Assembly (NCBI RefSeq): GCF_000004075.3
Contig: NC_026660.2
Span: forward strand, 7,254,001-7,318,000
DNA from: Cucumis sativus
Taxonomy: Eukaryota; Streptophyta; Magnoliopsida; Cucurbitales; Cucurbitaceae
DNA: 64,000 nt
Direction: 5' to 3'
Below are positions 35,701-48,307 of the stretch, piece by piece. Both the position numbers and the translations under genes were made by a program. Every line of letters starts with the position of its first letter. The stretch's first letter is position 1. The notes below the pieces were generated by a model. That model worked only from the letters and a program-made list of their open reading frames with translations, was not told the DNA's origin and ran no database searches.

Positions 35701-37743
35701 AATTTAGATGGAGGAACACTGTGAGGAAAATAAGATGACATTTTTTCGTGAAGGGGAATGTTTTTACATAGAACACCTTTTTTTTTTTTTTTTGAGTCTA
35801 TTTGGCTAGTTATCTTCTTTAGATCTTTCATGCTTGATGGGGAAAGAAGCTCAAGCGAAATGTATCTGTTTGAATTTAGATGGAGGAACACTATGAGGAA
35901 AATAAGATGACGTTTTTCGTGAAGGGGAATGTTTTTACATAGAAGCAATAGTTTTAAGCAATTTTCAACTTATTGGATAATGCTTTGAGCTTCCTCATAG
36001 TTAAACTTAACTGAGTAACAGAAACTCAAATGGAGGGATGATAATAGAACACCTTTCTAATAGGTCTACAAAATAGTAGATCTTCACCTTTCTGATAGAA
36101 CCCACTTCTTTTGGATATTCTTAGAAAAGTGTAGTAATAAAAGGACGACGCCTTTAAACTTCTAGTGGGTCCTCCCTTGAAGCCTTTCTCCCAAATTTTA
36201 TGGTCCAATGCAGTTAAAGCTATTCTTTCTCTCCGAAATTTAGTTTGAAAAGAACCAACACGTTTTTTCAAGGCAAGTCTCTAGCATGGTCCGATTGTTT
36301 TGATCTTGCATCTATACACTTTGGGGGGATTAACTAAAGGTGTATACACTGAAAGTAGAAGATCAATTGGGCTGTAAATCCTACAAATCTTTCACCTGGG
36401 GAACTCAATAATTTTTTAAAAAAATTTTATGGCTGAATTAGAAAGTAGATTAATTTTCCGTCGTTGTACCAAAGGTTCAATTTTCTCTCTTGTTTTCAAT
36501 CTAATGACGTTGCAGGTATGAGCAAGCTGAATATATAGAGCGGGAATTAGAGCAGATGACAGAACAGATCAAATCAATTATCCAGACCCTAAATGCGAAC
36601 CAGGTAAAGGAAAACAGTCAAATATATTTGCCTTGGATTTTCCTCTACGTGGTAATAGATAAATCATACATCTACTTATTTATTTTTATCTAGGGAGGTG
36701 AACTTGATGTGATTGATGGGATGACACCGCTAGATGCTGTTGTTCGAATTTTAAACAATCAATTAAGTTCATTAATGTGGATCGATGAAAAGGTTAGTGC
36801 TGCTTGTATACATAGCTTATCCATTTGTAAAACCTCTTTAAACCATGACCGTAGTAAAATAGATTTCTAAGCATAAAAATATTTCATTATTCTCTATGTT
36901 ATTAGACCTTCATCAGACTGCAATTCTCCGACTGAAATCTTTAAATTCATTTCTGAGATACAAAAGTATTTTTTGGTTTATCTTAGGACTGTGGAATCAA
37001 TGATTAGAAGAACCATAATAAGTTCTCATAAATTGTCGAGCAATTTTTTATACACTTATTGGCATTATCAACTATCAACGGATGTGTATGATTAATTTAT
37101 GATGTATGTGATAAAGCAATGTTTTAAAAGGCTACACCTGGAGACTTGCCTCGAGGCAAGGCTCCAACTTTTGGCTCCAAGACTTACACATCCTTTGAAC
37201 CACAAGAGAAGAGGCTTACAATTTTGTGAAAATACATTGAGGCTAAAAAATGTTTATGGCTGATGTAATGATTAGAAGTAGTAATTTGTCTCATTCTTCA
37301 AAAATGTAAAAGTTTAAGTTGTGACAATATAAAAATTGATATTCTTACAAGCCAAGAGAATGAGCAAGTAATTTTCCGATGATCTACAAGACATGGTTGA
37401 AGGAGAACAGCTTTTGTATGGTTTAGCTTTTGATTGATCTTTTGTGGAATTCTTTAATAATTCAGGAAACCATTTAAGTGGATGGTTCTTAGTTTTATTT
37501 TTTGAGATACATAGGAAATTTATGATAGAGCTCGGTCATATCTCTCTGAAAACAGACCTAGCATAGCTTACCATGAAAAAGTGCCTTTAAATCATAATTT
37601 TTTTTGTTCTCATTACTGCATTGAGCTCTAACATTAAGCTTTGTCAGGCCGAAGAGTTTTCTTCACGTATTCAGAAGCTTGCTGCTACCGAGGGTCCGGC
37701 TGCAGATCGTGAATTGCTGGGTCAGAAGTTGTGGATGTCTTAA
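29713..37743 (+). CDS. NUP62: Nucleoporin NUP62
   Basis: Nine coding exons: 29713-31207, 31531-31639, 31793-31874, 32635-32757, 34006-34083, 34925-35028, 36516-36603, 36694-36792 and 37648-37743, joining to 757 residues (Arabidopsis about 740). It is the FG-repeat subunit of the central-channel NUP62-NUP58-NUP54 complex of the nuclear pore. Residues 1 to about 540 are low-complexity Ser/Ala/Thr with GFGFGSS, PLFGA and SLFG motifs that form the permeability barrier and bind transport receptors. From LPSEITGKTVEEIIKEW (about 550) the Nsp1-like coiled coils follow: QANAIAEWDRRIMQNRDILL, then KVVETQAELEKKLELIETHQ, and GMTPLDAVVRILNNQLSSLM. It ends GQKLWMS. Introns are GT-AG. Long frames on both strands over exon 1 are composition artefacts. 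Confidence 0.96.
31328..31420 (+). repeat. Dispersed repeat copy 1 (NUP62 intron 1)
   Basis: Shares with 41638-41735 the order TCCCATGTTGGAAA, then ACATAGA, then CAATTGGTTTTGAGATGGAA and CC. TCCCACxTTGGAAA strings occur near the start of many plant LTR sequences, so both may be LTR fragments. No termini are visible. Confidence 0.6.
32062..32235 (+). mobile_element. LINE reverse-transcriptase C-terminal remnant
   Basis: In one frame, with stops, the text NLWQERNRRFFQDKEIPFFR and FSDAMVNMIDLV resembles the end of plant LINE ORF2 proteins (zf-RVT region, 'W-x-ERNxRIFxDK'). It lies in NUP62 intron 3 and is short and broken. The match is from memory of the family. Confidence 0.5.
35131..35419 (-). 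mobile_element. Solo LTR with target-site duplication
   Basis: A 289-base element bounded by TG...CA with short inverted ends (TGATGG / CTATCA on the plus strand) and flanked on both sides by the identical 5 bases GAAAC (35126-35130 and 35420-35424). On the minus strand it has a TATA box (GTATAAATAAA, 35296-35306), a leader-like segment, and an AATAAA signal (about 35163-35171) in the order expected of an LTR promoter and polyadenylation site. It sits in NUP62 intron 6 in antisense orientation. There is no internal retrotransposon sequence, so it arose by recombination between two LTRs. Confidence 0.85.
35615..35945 (+). repeat. Tandem duplication of about 172 bp (NUP62 intron 6)
   Basis: Two direct copies, from 35623 and from 35795, share AGTCTATTTGGCTAGTTATC, then CTTGATGGGGAAAGAAGCTC, and GTGAAGGGGAATGTTTTTAC with only a few differences. 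Both are preceded by a T-run. Confidence 0.95.
37118..37240. repeat. Possible dispersed repeat in NUP62 intron 8
   Basis: Contains the palindrome GCCTCGAGGC within TTGCCTCGAGGCAAGGCTCC, which is GC-rich against its surroundings. Such strings occur in dispersed plant repeats, but I see no element boundary. Confidence 0.3.
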
Positions 37744-39301
37744 ATTTTAAACTGGTTTTAGTTTTAGTTGTTGTGAAACTGCTGTTGGAATTAGTGTATA
37801 GAGGCCTTAACTCACATTTGTGGTTTATTTCTAGTTTCCTTCTTTCAATTGGCTGAACTGGAAATCTTTTTGCCCAAAAGGATGTATTCATTTTTTCTGT
37901 TTTTCTTTTGGAAAACATGAATACAGGGAGGGCAATCAAATTTTCGACCTTTTAGATGTGGGAGAGATATACTTTGATCGATAAACTAGGGTCAAACCTG
38001 AATTTGGTGCATAATACTTTAGTTGTCCATTCATGGATCATTTTCAAGAACCCTACCCCTTTCAGCTCTCTATTTATTCCTACATTCAAAAGGAGAAATT
38101 TCATTAAAATTCTAAATTGTTTTCCAATTAAATATGAATTTTGGAGCATAATATTTTTTAATTTCTTTTTTTGAAACAAATATTTTAATTTTTCCCTAAC
38201 TTTTATGAATTTTGGTATATTTATTCTCCTACTAAAAATCAATTTTGGACAAAATTTTGCATGCTTAAATATGAATGGAAGATATTTCAAGTAGGAGATT
38301 TCAATGACCTGTGAGTGCAGTGATATCGAACAATTTATATTCTTTTTAGTTACAGTTTTGTTTTAATTTTCTATATTAAAAATTGTTTTTTAATCCATAA
38401 TTTCATTGATTTGTTTTTCACATTTCTTGTGAATGCAGGAGTTCTGTGCCAAATGTCAAAGCAAGAACAAATTCATAGAAAGTACTTTAGTTTTTCAAAA
38501 TTTTGCTTTATATTTTCAAAAGACTGTTCTAAATTAAATTAGATAAGAAAAGAAAGAAATGTGTAAATAATGTTTATAAGGGTAGTCTTTCACAAGTTCA
38601 AGTCAAGAATAAGGGGTCATTTGACAACTTCATTATTTATTTGTTAATAATTTAAAGAAACAAAAAGTTGTATGTAAAGGATTTAGTTGCTCTAGTTTTT
38701 AAAAGTAGCAACGACCCTATTCTTTTTTTCTTACCGTTCTTGAAAAAATTGGAGAATATAAGTTGGATGCAGTGCAAATGAGACAGTTAGCTTCCCATGG
38801 TTATGATTCTCTTATTATTCATCATATTAAAGAATCTACGTGCTGTACACCGATGATAGAAAGAATTGCAATATTTTGACAAGATATCATAAAAATCATA
38901 AATCTGATCTGGTGACGATACAAGAGGATAATGTAGGAGCATGTCAATTTTCAATACTTATATAATTGCTTTTAGATATCTGTATGTAAAACTGACGATT
39001 TTTTATACAAATCCATTTCCCTATTCCTCATTGGCTTGAGAGAAATATAGATATCTCCAGATAGGATAATGTATATGTCTTGAAAACTTCTGATATAATG
39101 CCTCGCAAAGTAGGTATGAAATAGTATCCCAAAACTAAATCAGATCTAAATTTTAGAAAGCAAGACTAATATAAAAAAGTACATTGCAATGTTGATTCAC
39201 AGTGACAAAGTTGTATGAGTGTTATACTGCAAGTAGAAGCAAAGAAGTTTTACATAACTTAGCTTAAATAGAAGGATGGGTACAACCATGGTCAGAAAAT
39301 T
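37744..39301. other. NUP62 3' region and spacer
   Basis: Probable 3' UTR followed by AT-rich DNA between two convergent genes. No other gene is recognised; minus frames at 37685-38290 are shadows. Confidence 0.5.
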
Positions 39302-42300
39302 TTATGCAATCTGAACTCGAGCAACGACCACAATCATCATGATGACCAAGGACAGAATAAATGCAGATTGGATTTTTTCATCCATCTCATCTTTTTTCTC
39401 TGGCTTCAGGTTCTCTTTCCCAGGAAAACAAAATGCATAGTTCAACAGGGAGACAAAGTTTTCCAATAGCTCCCTGATTTTTGAGAATGACATTTGCAAA
39501 ATCCAGCTTAGAATGACATTACCAAACTCGGAACCCTGTTTTGAGCTCCCAGTGTTTCCATTTCCACCTGAGAGAATAACAATAACAATAATATACATAA
39601 TCCAAGTCTTGAAGCAAAATAGAATGGGAGAAGGTTGGATCTCCTTAGAATGCCAATCATTCAAGATTTCTCTGCCCTGCTCAGTTGAAATGAAAACTTA
39701 AATAAAGATTGAAATAACAATTTAGAAGAGAAGAGTCCATTAATAGTTCGCTACCAATTAAGGTCTAAAGTCTCAGAGAGAAGGCTCGCTCATATCCAGC
39801 TTGGTTAATATCCAAACAAGATAAAATTTGCTGTTGTGAACAAGAGACTGAGGAGAAAAAGAAAGTGAAGGGAAGCACGTGCCCTCAAATATCACTTCCA
39901 GAACTCAACTTTATCCCCTCCACCGGTAGAAAGTTTGGATTTTCCTTTATTAATATGACTTCACCTAAATAATTCAGTCTTTTCAGTCTTCCTTCCTCAA
40001 GTTCTAACCATATTCCGGAGCAATCACACCAAACCATAAAGTGGATGTCTACTTTAAAAAGTGCCACAGACAATTAGCAAGTAAGATAATTCTTATTCAC
40101 ATTACTGGTACCAACGCCAAGCAAGTCCATTGGTGTTTGGTTAGCAATGTTTAAGGGTGTAGTGCAACAGCTCTTCTAGAAAAAAGTTTCCATTGTTTGC
40201 TTAACTGGTAGAAAGAATTCAATGGATTCTTGTTTTTCTTCCACTTTAAGCATCGTTCTTTTATTATTATTGTTATTATTTTGATAACCAGGAGCTGGGG
40301 CTTTGCTCCCCTATACCCGAGGGCACTCAAACCCCACCCTAAGGCCCAGATAGGAGAGACAACATGGGTTTTTGGCCTAAAGCTCACTGAAAGGTTCAAA
40401 TTAGAGACCTCTAAGCTGGTATGACAAGAGGCCCAAGTCATTGTCAACTTTGAATATAGACATTTTAGGTGAGCTCTTTGTATCCTTGATTGTAACTCCA
40501 ACACTTCACGGAAAAGTAATGTTTCTTTCTGCACAAATAATAATCAACTGCTGCACTCACGAAAAATATTCTGCCCCTTAAACCAAAAATTTGGAGTATT
40601 TTCCACCACCTAAAATAATTAAGATATATATGCCGCATACAGCCAATAATAAATTTTGCTATTTCTATATTACATAGTAACTATATTTATCAGAGTTCAT
40701 AACACACCTGAAGAAGGTAACTCCTGGAGCTTCTCTACAATCCCATGGTTTCCAATAGCGTTCCAAACATCTTTGTCCAAACACAGTGAAATTACCAGTC
40801 CCTAAATTAAACGGAAATCTTTGAAGAAAATAATTTCCAAAAAAAAATAATACAACAAAGAAAGATGTTTGATTTATTCATTTTCATATTTAAGTTACAT
40901 TAACTTAACAATTTCAAAGTTCCAGTCATGTTTAGTCAGGAGGGAGTGGGGAATTTAAATTCTTTTGATGGTCTATTTGCCTCAAAAGTATAAATATATC
41001 AAAAATGTTGTGAAGGAGATCCAAATGTGTCTTTACAGCTCAGTTGGTCTGTTATGTGCAAAAATTTGCTGTCCATTCCTAAATTATTGTAATTAAATTA
41101 TATTAGGGAGGCTTGGTGTGAGATATTTTTGGAAAGAGTCATGGAAGACAATGGTAAGATAAAAGGAGAGGTTTTATTATACTATTGGGTTGCTTTTGAG
41201 ATGTGAAAGCTTTCATTCTTTAATCAGGATTGTTGTTGTAAGCTTTCACTGTTAGAGAAGATGGTATCAGGTGAAGAAATAAAGAAGTTACAGTGGGTAA
41301 GTAGAGAAAGCTAATATAGTGAAGGAATTTGTTTCTCATTCTCAAGTTTGTTTTTCATTCTCCAGTAACATAATGCCACATTTCTCTTGGCATTTATTGT
41401 GTGATGAATTATTTTATAATTTCATTCTTCTCATCCCAAATTATAGGGATTTTCAAATGTATATATATTGACCATCGGTCATTACATGAATATAGAGGAA
41501 AAGGGGAAATATTTCACAAAACTATTCTGCCCCAAAATTGTTCATGGGATCAAAGTCCATTAAACCCAAACAGGTATTCGGTCCAAGATAGCTGAACCCA
41601 AGGAGGCACCATCTTGAAGGAGCATGTTTGGAGAAGTTGAGAGTCCCACGTTGGAAAAACCAAGGGGACTCATACTCCATATAACATAGATGGGCTACTC
41701 CTCTCATTGCCAATTGGTTTTGAGATGGAACCACACACTATCAAATTTAACATTCACCAAGTCAAAGAAAATTTTGTTGTACCTTGAAAGTAGGATCTAT
41801 TAGTATCCATTTAAAACCTTTACGAAGTAATCGATAACCACGAGAATCCAAAATGCTTGAACAACTGGAGTTCATCAGCGGCTGAAGCCACTTTGACACG
41901 GATTCAAGAGAAAACCACTCCTGCAACAAACTGATTAATGTTGCAACTCCATGAGAACTTTTTATCATGTCAAGAACTTCTTAAGAACAAATTTAAATTC
42001 TGAACTTCCAAAACACCAAGAGTGAGGTCAAAACGGTTTCCTTTTTAAGAAAACACACAATCAATTCTCTACATGTAAAATCCTATACCATGTTACCATA
42101 CAACACATTTGTGAACAAAAACTAAAGGCATGATAAACAAATCATCCCTAAAAAGTGTTCAAACCAAATAGATATCCTTAATCTTCAAATTCTCCATAGA
42201 TTTTTATCTCCTCCAGGGAAAATTGTCCAAGAATTTCAAAGGTCACGAACGAAACTGACATATATCTCCCCATCAGTAACTGTATAATATTTTGTACGAA

Positions 42301-42795
42301 GTACAAAACTTTAATGAGCTTTTCCACAATTTTTTCTCTTACTTGCCCCTTTCAAGTTGTCAAAGGAAAATTTGTATAAGCTTTACAAATCCATATGTTA
42401 GTGAACACAAACCAAAAAACGAACAATTACCATAAAAAAAAATCTCTACTTATACACCCTAAATCCACAAGAAAGAATCATACACACAACTCACACAAAA
42501 AAAACCCAACAAAATTTGGTCGACTTCAATCTCATGCCAAGATGAAAAAACAGGGACCCAAAAAAAAAAGAACAGATACCCAGAAAAATAGAGAATGAAA
42601 CGTAATAAAATTTCACCTCCGAAGAGCAGTAACCGCAGCATCAACTTCTACAGCAGATGGAACAGGTCCCAAATCAAAATTGGGAAAGGGGGTGGGTAGC
42701 GTTTCAATTTCTCTTCCACCATGGCGTAAGCTGTTGGAAGTATTATCAGTGGAATGACTGGTGGATAAAACTTGAGAGGATGATTTGAAGGCCAT
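39302..42795 (-). CDS. Conserved plant protein of unknown function, C-terminal membrane anchor
   Basis: Four exons (42795-42617, 41930-41783, 40801-40708, 39567-39302) join in phase to 228 residues. Order: an N-terminal segment GGREIETLPTPFPNFDLGPV; VDAAVTALRSLLQEWFSLES; VSKWLQPLMNSSCSSILDSR; GYRLLRKGFKWILIDPTF; GLVISLCLDKDVWNAI; then a polar linker and a single C-terminal hydrophobic helix, AFILSLVIMMIVVVARVQIA. That layout suggests a tail-anchored cytosol-facing protein. I recall an uncharacterised plant family of this kind (annotated UCP012943 in Arabidopsis), but I am not certain. Exon 1 ends CGG AG and exon 2 starts T TTG, which fixes the acceptor at ATCAG rather than the nearby GCAG. 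Intron 3 holds a SINE-like element. It lies convergent with NUP62 and divergent from the PLAC8 gene. Confidence 0.82.
40258..40465 (-). mobile_element. SINE-like element in an intron
   Basis: Read on the minus strand it has TGGGCCTCTTGTCATACC (A-box-like region), AGGTCTCTAATTTGAACC (degenerate B-box-like), then a body ending in an A-rich tail of AAT/AAC repeats near 40258-40282. The tRNA-like head and simple A-rich tail suggest a SINE. No target-site duplication is evident. Confidence 0.4.
41638..41735 (+). repeat. Dispersed repeat copy 2 (intron of the unknown-function gene)
   Basis: Contains GAGTCCCACGTTGGAAAAAC, then CATATAACATAGATGGGC, then CCAATTGGTTTTGAGATGG, matching the copy at 31328-31420 in order and orientation. 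Possibly an LTR edge. Confidence 0.6.
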
Positions 42796-44514
42796 TGAAG
42801 AAGAAGAAGTGTGTTTGTGAGTGTAAATGTGGAGATAGTTTTGAAGGATTTGTTCCCAAAACTAATTGATAAAGCCATCTGATTCTTTTCCAGTGCTATT
42901 CCGTACAGGAATCTTTTTTTTTTCTCTATTGTTCTTTTATTATAGAAAACGAAACTTCGGTTCATATGTTCTTATTTTTCATGAAAATTTCCTACGAAGT
43001 TTGAAATGTGAATTTCCATGAAATTCTCAAATTTATGAATTTTTTACAAAAATGTCTTCAATACTTTAATAAATAATATAGTTTGTACCTTAACAATAAG
43101 TTAAAACACTTTGTTAATTATTTTATATTTAAAATGGTGACTTTTGTTGGTTTATTTATTTATTTTTTATGTCATGGTTTTTGTTAATACAACAAATGGA
43201 ATAAAGGAGATTTTCAACCTTTGACGTCAAATAAAGTAGTACATTTTAATAAAGGTTTAGTTTAGGTTCACTTTAATGAAATTGCTGATTTGATTTGTGT
43301 ATTATGTTTGAATTCAAATAAATATATATAATGATAATATCACTAAAATTGTTACGTTAAAATAAACTTTAGTACCCTGATGATAATCCATATAATCATT
43401 TTATGTGTAAAATGCCATTTTCATCCATAGATTTGGAAAGCTGCATCAAACAAAAAAAATTTTAGAAAAATATATTTTATAGCATCTTTTTTTATATATT
43501 GCAAATATGACAAATATGAAGTAATTAGATATATCAAATGACTATAAGAAGTTATCAGAGGATTATCTGTTTTTAAATTTGCTATTTTTGTAATTTAGAA
43601 AATACATCGACGTGATCCTTATTATCATAAAAGTTTTTGCTATTTTTGCAAACTCTGCCGTGGATTTTGATTTTTGTTTCATTTCTATTTTCATGTTCTA
43701 AGTTATATTTGTACTAGTTATATAAAATATGATATATTATCAAAACTAGAATGTTCATATATACTTGGATATTTTTAGTTTAGGAACTGTGGAGGTGAAG
43801 GAACCTAACATAAAATAAATTTATAATCATGTTTTAATCGATTCAATTATGTTCAAATTGTGATACTGGCTATGTACCTTTCCATTTTACAATGACATTT
43901 TCTGACTTAATTTTTTTGTGACAACAATTAAAATCTTCATATAATCTTAGTTGATTTAGCAACATTGTCATAGTCATAGTATTCTTTGACACTAAAATGT
44001 TAAAATGATGTATATCTACATTATTTGTTACATCTATATGTTTTATTAACCTCATCTTTGCCATCGGAATGGAATGGAGTTTCCGAATTGCTCTCATGGC
44101 CAATCATCAAAGCATTGTTACGAATAATTTGACTTCAGTCAATATCTAAACTTTCGGGACAATATGGCTTAATGTACAAATCTATATTTAGTATCTCTCT
44201 TTCACATTTGGTTTAATTTAGAAACCTTTTGGTGAAGCCTGTTAAAAATTTCTTACTGATCTTAAAAACTCAACCCTTCTCTGCAAAAATCTAACGAGCA
44301 AAGCATTAGTTAATAAAATTTTGGGGGTTATTTAGGCCAATTTTGAATGGGACTTTTATGATTTCAAGCAATTGGGAATCTCAAAATGATAAGGATTACC
44401 AAAATTGCAAAAGGGTTTCATTCATATATATCAATGATTTAATGTTATGATTAACTAAGATCCAGGTTGAGATTTTGTAGATTTGTTTTAATTTTTGGGT
44501 GAAATAATATAATT
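42796..44514. other. Divergent intergenic region
   Basis: Separates the minus-strand unknown gene from the plus-strand PLAC8 gene and should hold both promoters. AT-rich. The segment 43470-43660 has TTGCAAATATGACAAATATG and GCTATTTTTGCAAACT strings in opposing orientation, perhaps a very decayed relative of the MITE at 17.5 kb. No gene. Confidence 0.45.
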
Positions 44515-46257
44515 ATGGCAGAGGGAAGTGCACAATCAAGATATGTGAGATTGACGAAAGATCAAGGGCCATTGGAAGACATAACCCCTGGAGAACTTAA
44601 TCAACCTATTCAAGTTCCACAGGTTTTTTTTTTTTCCTCTCTTTTTCATTTTCGTTTGATTACCAAGTTTATTTCGTTCATGTCGATTAGGTCTTAAGAT
44701 TCTTTAGCTTTTGCCTTTGTGTGTGAAAATTTTGAAATTTTGTATCCAATAAAGTTCTTAACGTATTCAACATTTTTTATTCGGTGTGTTTGCACACTTT
44801 TTTCTGCTTTTATTAAAAAGAAAAATTTTGGTTTTGGATTATGACGAGAGTGTTAGAAGATGTCGACTTAGTTGAGATAACATATATTGATGAAGGTTAT
44901 AATTAAAAAGAAGAATTCAATATTTTTATTAATTTTGTGTCCAAACGGATTTGTAAACTTTAAGAAGGGAGTTGAATTGGTCGAGAGCTTATTATACAAA
45001 ACTATTTCTATATTTTGTGTATGTTGCTCTTAATTATAGAATAAAGAGATAACACGTCACATCGTTTATTAAATCATGTAACTCTGTATGCAGATATTTA
45101 CTTGTTAATTGTTACTGATGTAACAATATTTTTTTTGGGTACAAACACAGTTGATTGTTCATAGATGTGAGGAATGTGGGCAGCCGCTGCCAGAAAGCTA
45201 TCAGCCACCAGCCGATGAAGACTGGACTACTGGCATTTGTGGTTGTTTTCAAGATATTAGTACATGTAAGAACTTTCAAACACTTTTATTTTTTCTTGTA
45301 AGTGGTTAGTTAATTGATCCAAATAAATCCTTAATCGAAAAATGAATAAAATACTTATTTTGAAAATGAATGATATACAGGATATGAATTATGAATTAAA
45401 TTAATTGTTCAGGGTGATGTATTAAATTTTCTCTTTTTCATAATTATGATGTATTTACTATTTTGTTCAACTTGAAGAAAGTCTCTCAGTATTTCTTTTT
45501 TTACATCAATGCATGTATTTCCAGTACTTTTTTTTATATCAATGCATATATTTTTTTATATAAATGGTATATGATGAGAGTACTACAAAAGTATTTAAGA
45601 TGTTAGGGCGCACTACTTGCTAATTTCGTAACGTTTGTACTACTACTAGGCTGGAGAGGGATGTTGTGTCCGTGTGTGTTGTTTGGTGAAAATGTAGAGA
45701 CATTGAGAGAAGAAATTCCATGGCAAAATGCATGTGTTTGTCATGCAATGTGTGTAGAAGGAGGAATGGCTGTGGCAGCTGCAACAGCACTTTTTCATGG
45801 CATTGATCCCCAAACTTCTTTTCTGATTTCTGAAACCCTTCTGTTTGCTTGGTGGATGTGTGGCATTTATACTGGCTTGTTTCGCCAATCGTTGCAAAAG
45901 AAATATCATCTCAAGGTTAGTTCGATGACCATTTTTTTTATGTTTATTTTCTTACTTGATAGAGTACTTAATCTTATTACAATATATATAAGATTCCCTA
46001 TATATTTATATGTTTCTTTTTTTTTTTTCTTGTAGAACTCTCCATGTGACCCATGTTTGGTGCATTGTTGCATGCACTGGTGTGCTCTTTGTCAAGAGAA
46101 TAGAGAGATGAGGAACCATCTTTCTGATAACATCACAATGCAAATGACTGTTATCGATCCTCCTGCCCTTCAAGCGATGAATACCAACGATGATAACGAA
46201 TTTCCACCTTCTTCCTCGGTCGTGCCATCTCAAGAACTCGCCATCACTCCGATTTAG
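44515..46257 (+). CDS. PLAC8-family protein, cell number regulator 6-like
   Basis: Four exons (44515-44622, 45151-45265, 45650-45915, 46036-46257) join to 236 residues. PLAC8/CNR/PCR proteins are small Cys-rich membrane proteins linked to organ size control and to metal or calcium handling. The signature CWRGMLCPCVLFG (about 75-87) follows a Cys-rich segment, RCEECGQPLP...GICGCFQD. Then come a hydrophobic stretch (GGMAVAAATALFHG) and LLFAWWMCGIYTGLFRQSLQ, KKYHLK, and the C-terminal CDPCLVHCCMHWCALCQENR motif, which closes the PLAC8 domain. The tail is acidic and Ser/Pro-rich. The extended N-terminus starting MAEGSAQSRYVRLTKDQGP resembles CNR6 rather than the shorter PCR proteins. Introns are GT-AG. 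Confidence 0.92.
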
Positions 46258-48300
46258 AGATCTATTTGGTGTGGAGAGCTAGAAAAATATATTTTATAAG
46301 GAATGATCATATATATTTTAGAATGACTATTAATTAGAAAGAAAACTTTTAAAAACTAATCTCCAACTCTCTGTTTTTAGTATAGCTTACTGAATCAATA
46401 TATGAAAAATGTAGTTAGCGGTATTTATGTTTTCTCATTTGGGCACTATTCTAATATATGGGTCTTGGAAATTTCCTTTTATTTGATATAATTGCTTTTT
46501 ATTTGGTGCAGTGTTCTTCCTTGCACTAACTAACCAGTTGATTTTCAGGTTTATAGAAACAAAAAACACTGATTTGAAAGAGTTGCACTGTTTAATACGA
46601 TTGCTCTTTATTACCATTTTTGTTTGTAGAATAATTTCCTGTCGAGAGAGTTAAAGTTGCAAATAAAGTCTTACATTTGTCACATGAAGGGATTTATTTC
46701 TATTGGAATAAAGTCGTATTTATAACAAGTTTTTGAAAACAAAAGCATGTTTTTTAAAACTAATTTTTAGTTTCGTTTTTTTAAAATCAAGTCTATTTTT
46801 TCACATACAACCCAAATTCTAAAAACTAATTTCTCTCGTTTTCAAATTTTGATTTATTGGTTTTTTGAAAATATGAGTCAAAGGTAGATGAGAAAGCAAG
46901 AAATTTAAAGGTGATAGAGAATGTTCGTAGAATTTTCAAAACCTAAAAACAAAAAATCAAATAATTGTCGAACAAAATCAAACTTTAAATTTTGATTTAG
47001 TTTTTGAAAATATTAGTAAAAATTAGACAACATTAGATTAAATGTAATGAATGCTTAGTTTTCAAGAACTGGAAAAAAAAAAAAAAGATTTTACCCAATG
47101 TAACCTTAGAAGATATACAGAAGCACAAAAATAATATCAAATGCAGCCACATCAACTAATATTTATCCTATAAGCATTTCAATCAATATTCATAGGTTAT
47201 CTAAATTAAGATTCATCAATTATATAAGTTCTCCCAAAAGAGTAAAAATGCAATAGCTCAACTAAATACATTTATGCAATAGCTCAACCCAATACATTTA
47301 TGCTTCAAATATTTCCTTCCTATTTGTGCTAATTTAGGCAAAATTAAAAATTAGAAAAGAAAAGAAAAATATAATAGACCCTTTTTCCCTTTCTTATTAG
47401 GCTTCCAAAAGTCAAAAACATAATACATTAATTATTAATAAGTGTACATTCCAAAATTTATATAATTTAAAATTTGTAACTCATTGTTGAGAGCTATGAA
47501 TTTGTGTGTAAGGATATATTAATTAAATATTAATAATAATTTGATTCATTTGAAAAGACAATATAGTAATAATTTGGTTGACGAAATATCATATCACAGT
47601 TCCATAATAAAAATAAAAAATAATTTATCAGTGATATGATACGTTGAACAAATAGGGTTTTTCTAAATTAGTTATGAATAATCTAAAGTGCTTATGTCTG
47701 TTAATAATTTTGGGTTAGGTATATGTCTAGAGATGACTGGGGAACAGGTTGTTGACAAACATTCAATTAATTACTTTATATTTATACAATATCTATTCAA
47801 CTATACACTTCAATTTTTTCTTCCTTAATTAATTAAAATATACAAGCTAAATGATTTTTTATTTAAGCTAAATGAGTAGTTCCTCCATTCTTATATACTT
47901 AAAATTAATACATAAGGTTAAGAAAAATATCATTGTTTACCTATTGTTTTTTTCTTTAAGTTTAATTTATATATTCTCGTCTTTTAAAAAAGTAATGAGG
48001 GAGCCTGTGTTCTTATTTTTGTTTGAAGTTTTTATTTTACTTTTGATTTTTATTTTTTTATTAAACAAATAACAAATATGAGATCAAAATAAAGTAGGAT
48101 TGAAAAATTATTTTAAAAGGGTGAAAATATCTACAAATAACAAATGTTGTAATTTATGACAAATTGAGTATGAAATTGTTATATCGATAAGGTTCAAAAC
48201 AACTCCATCCAATTCCAATTCATTCAGCTGGAATAAACAAGGATTTTTCTCCTTAGATTGACATCATGATTTGTTTCTAATGACTTTATTTTAATTTTTA
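46258..48300. other. Intergenic DNA
   Basis: Probable PLAC8-gene 3' UTR at the start, then AT-rich DNA. A short tandem repeat (ATGCAATAGCTCAAC twice, about 47247-47290, 24 bases apart) is the only structure. No gene. Confidence 0.45.
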
Positions 48301-48307
48301 AGTGCAA

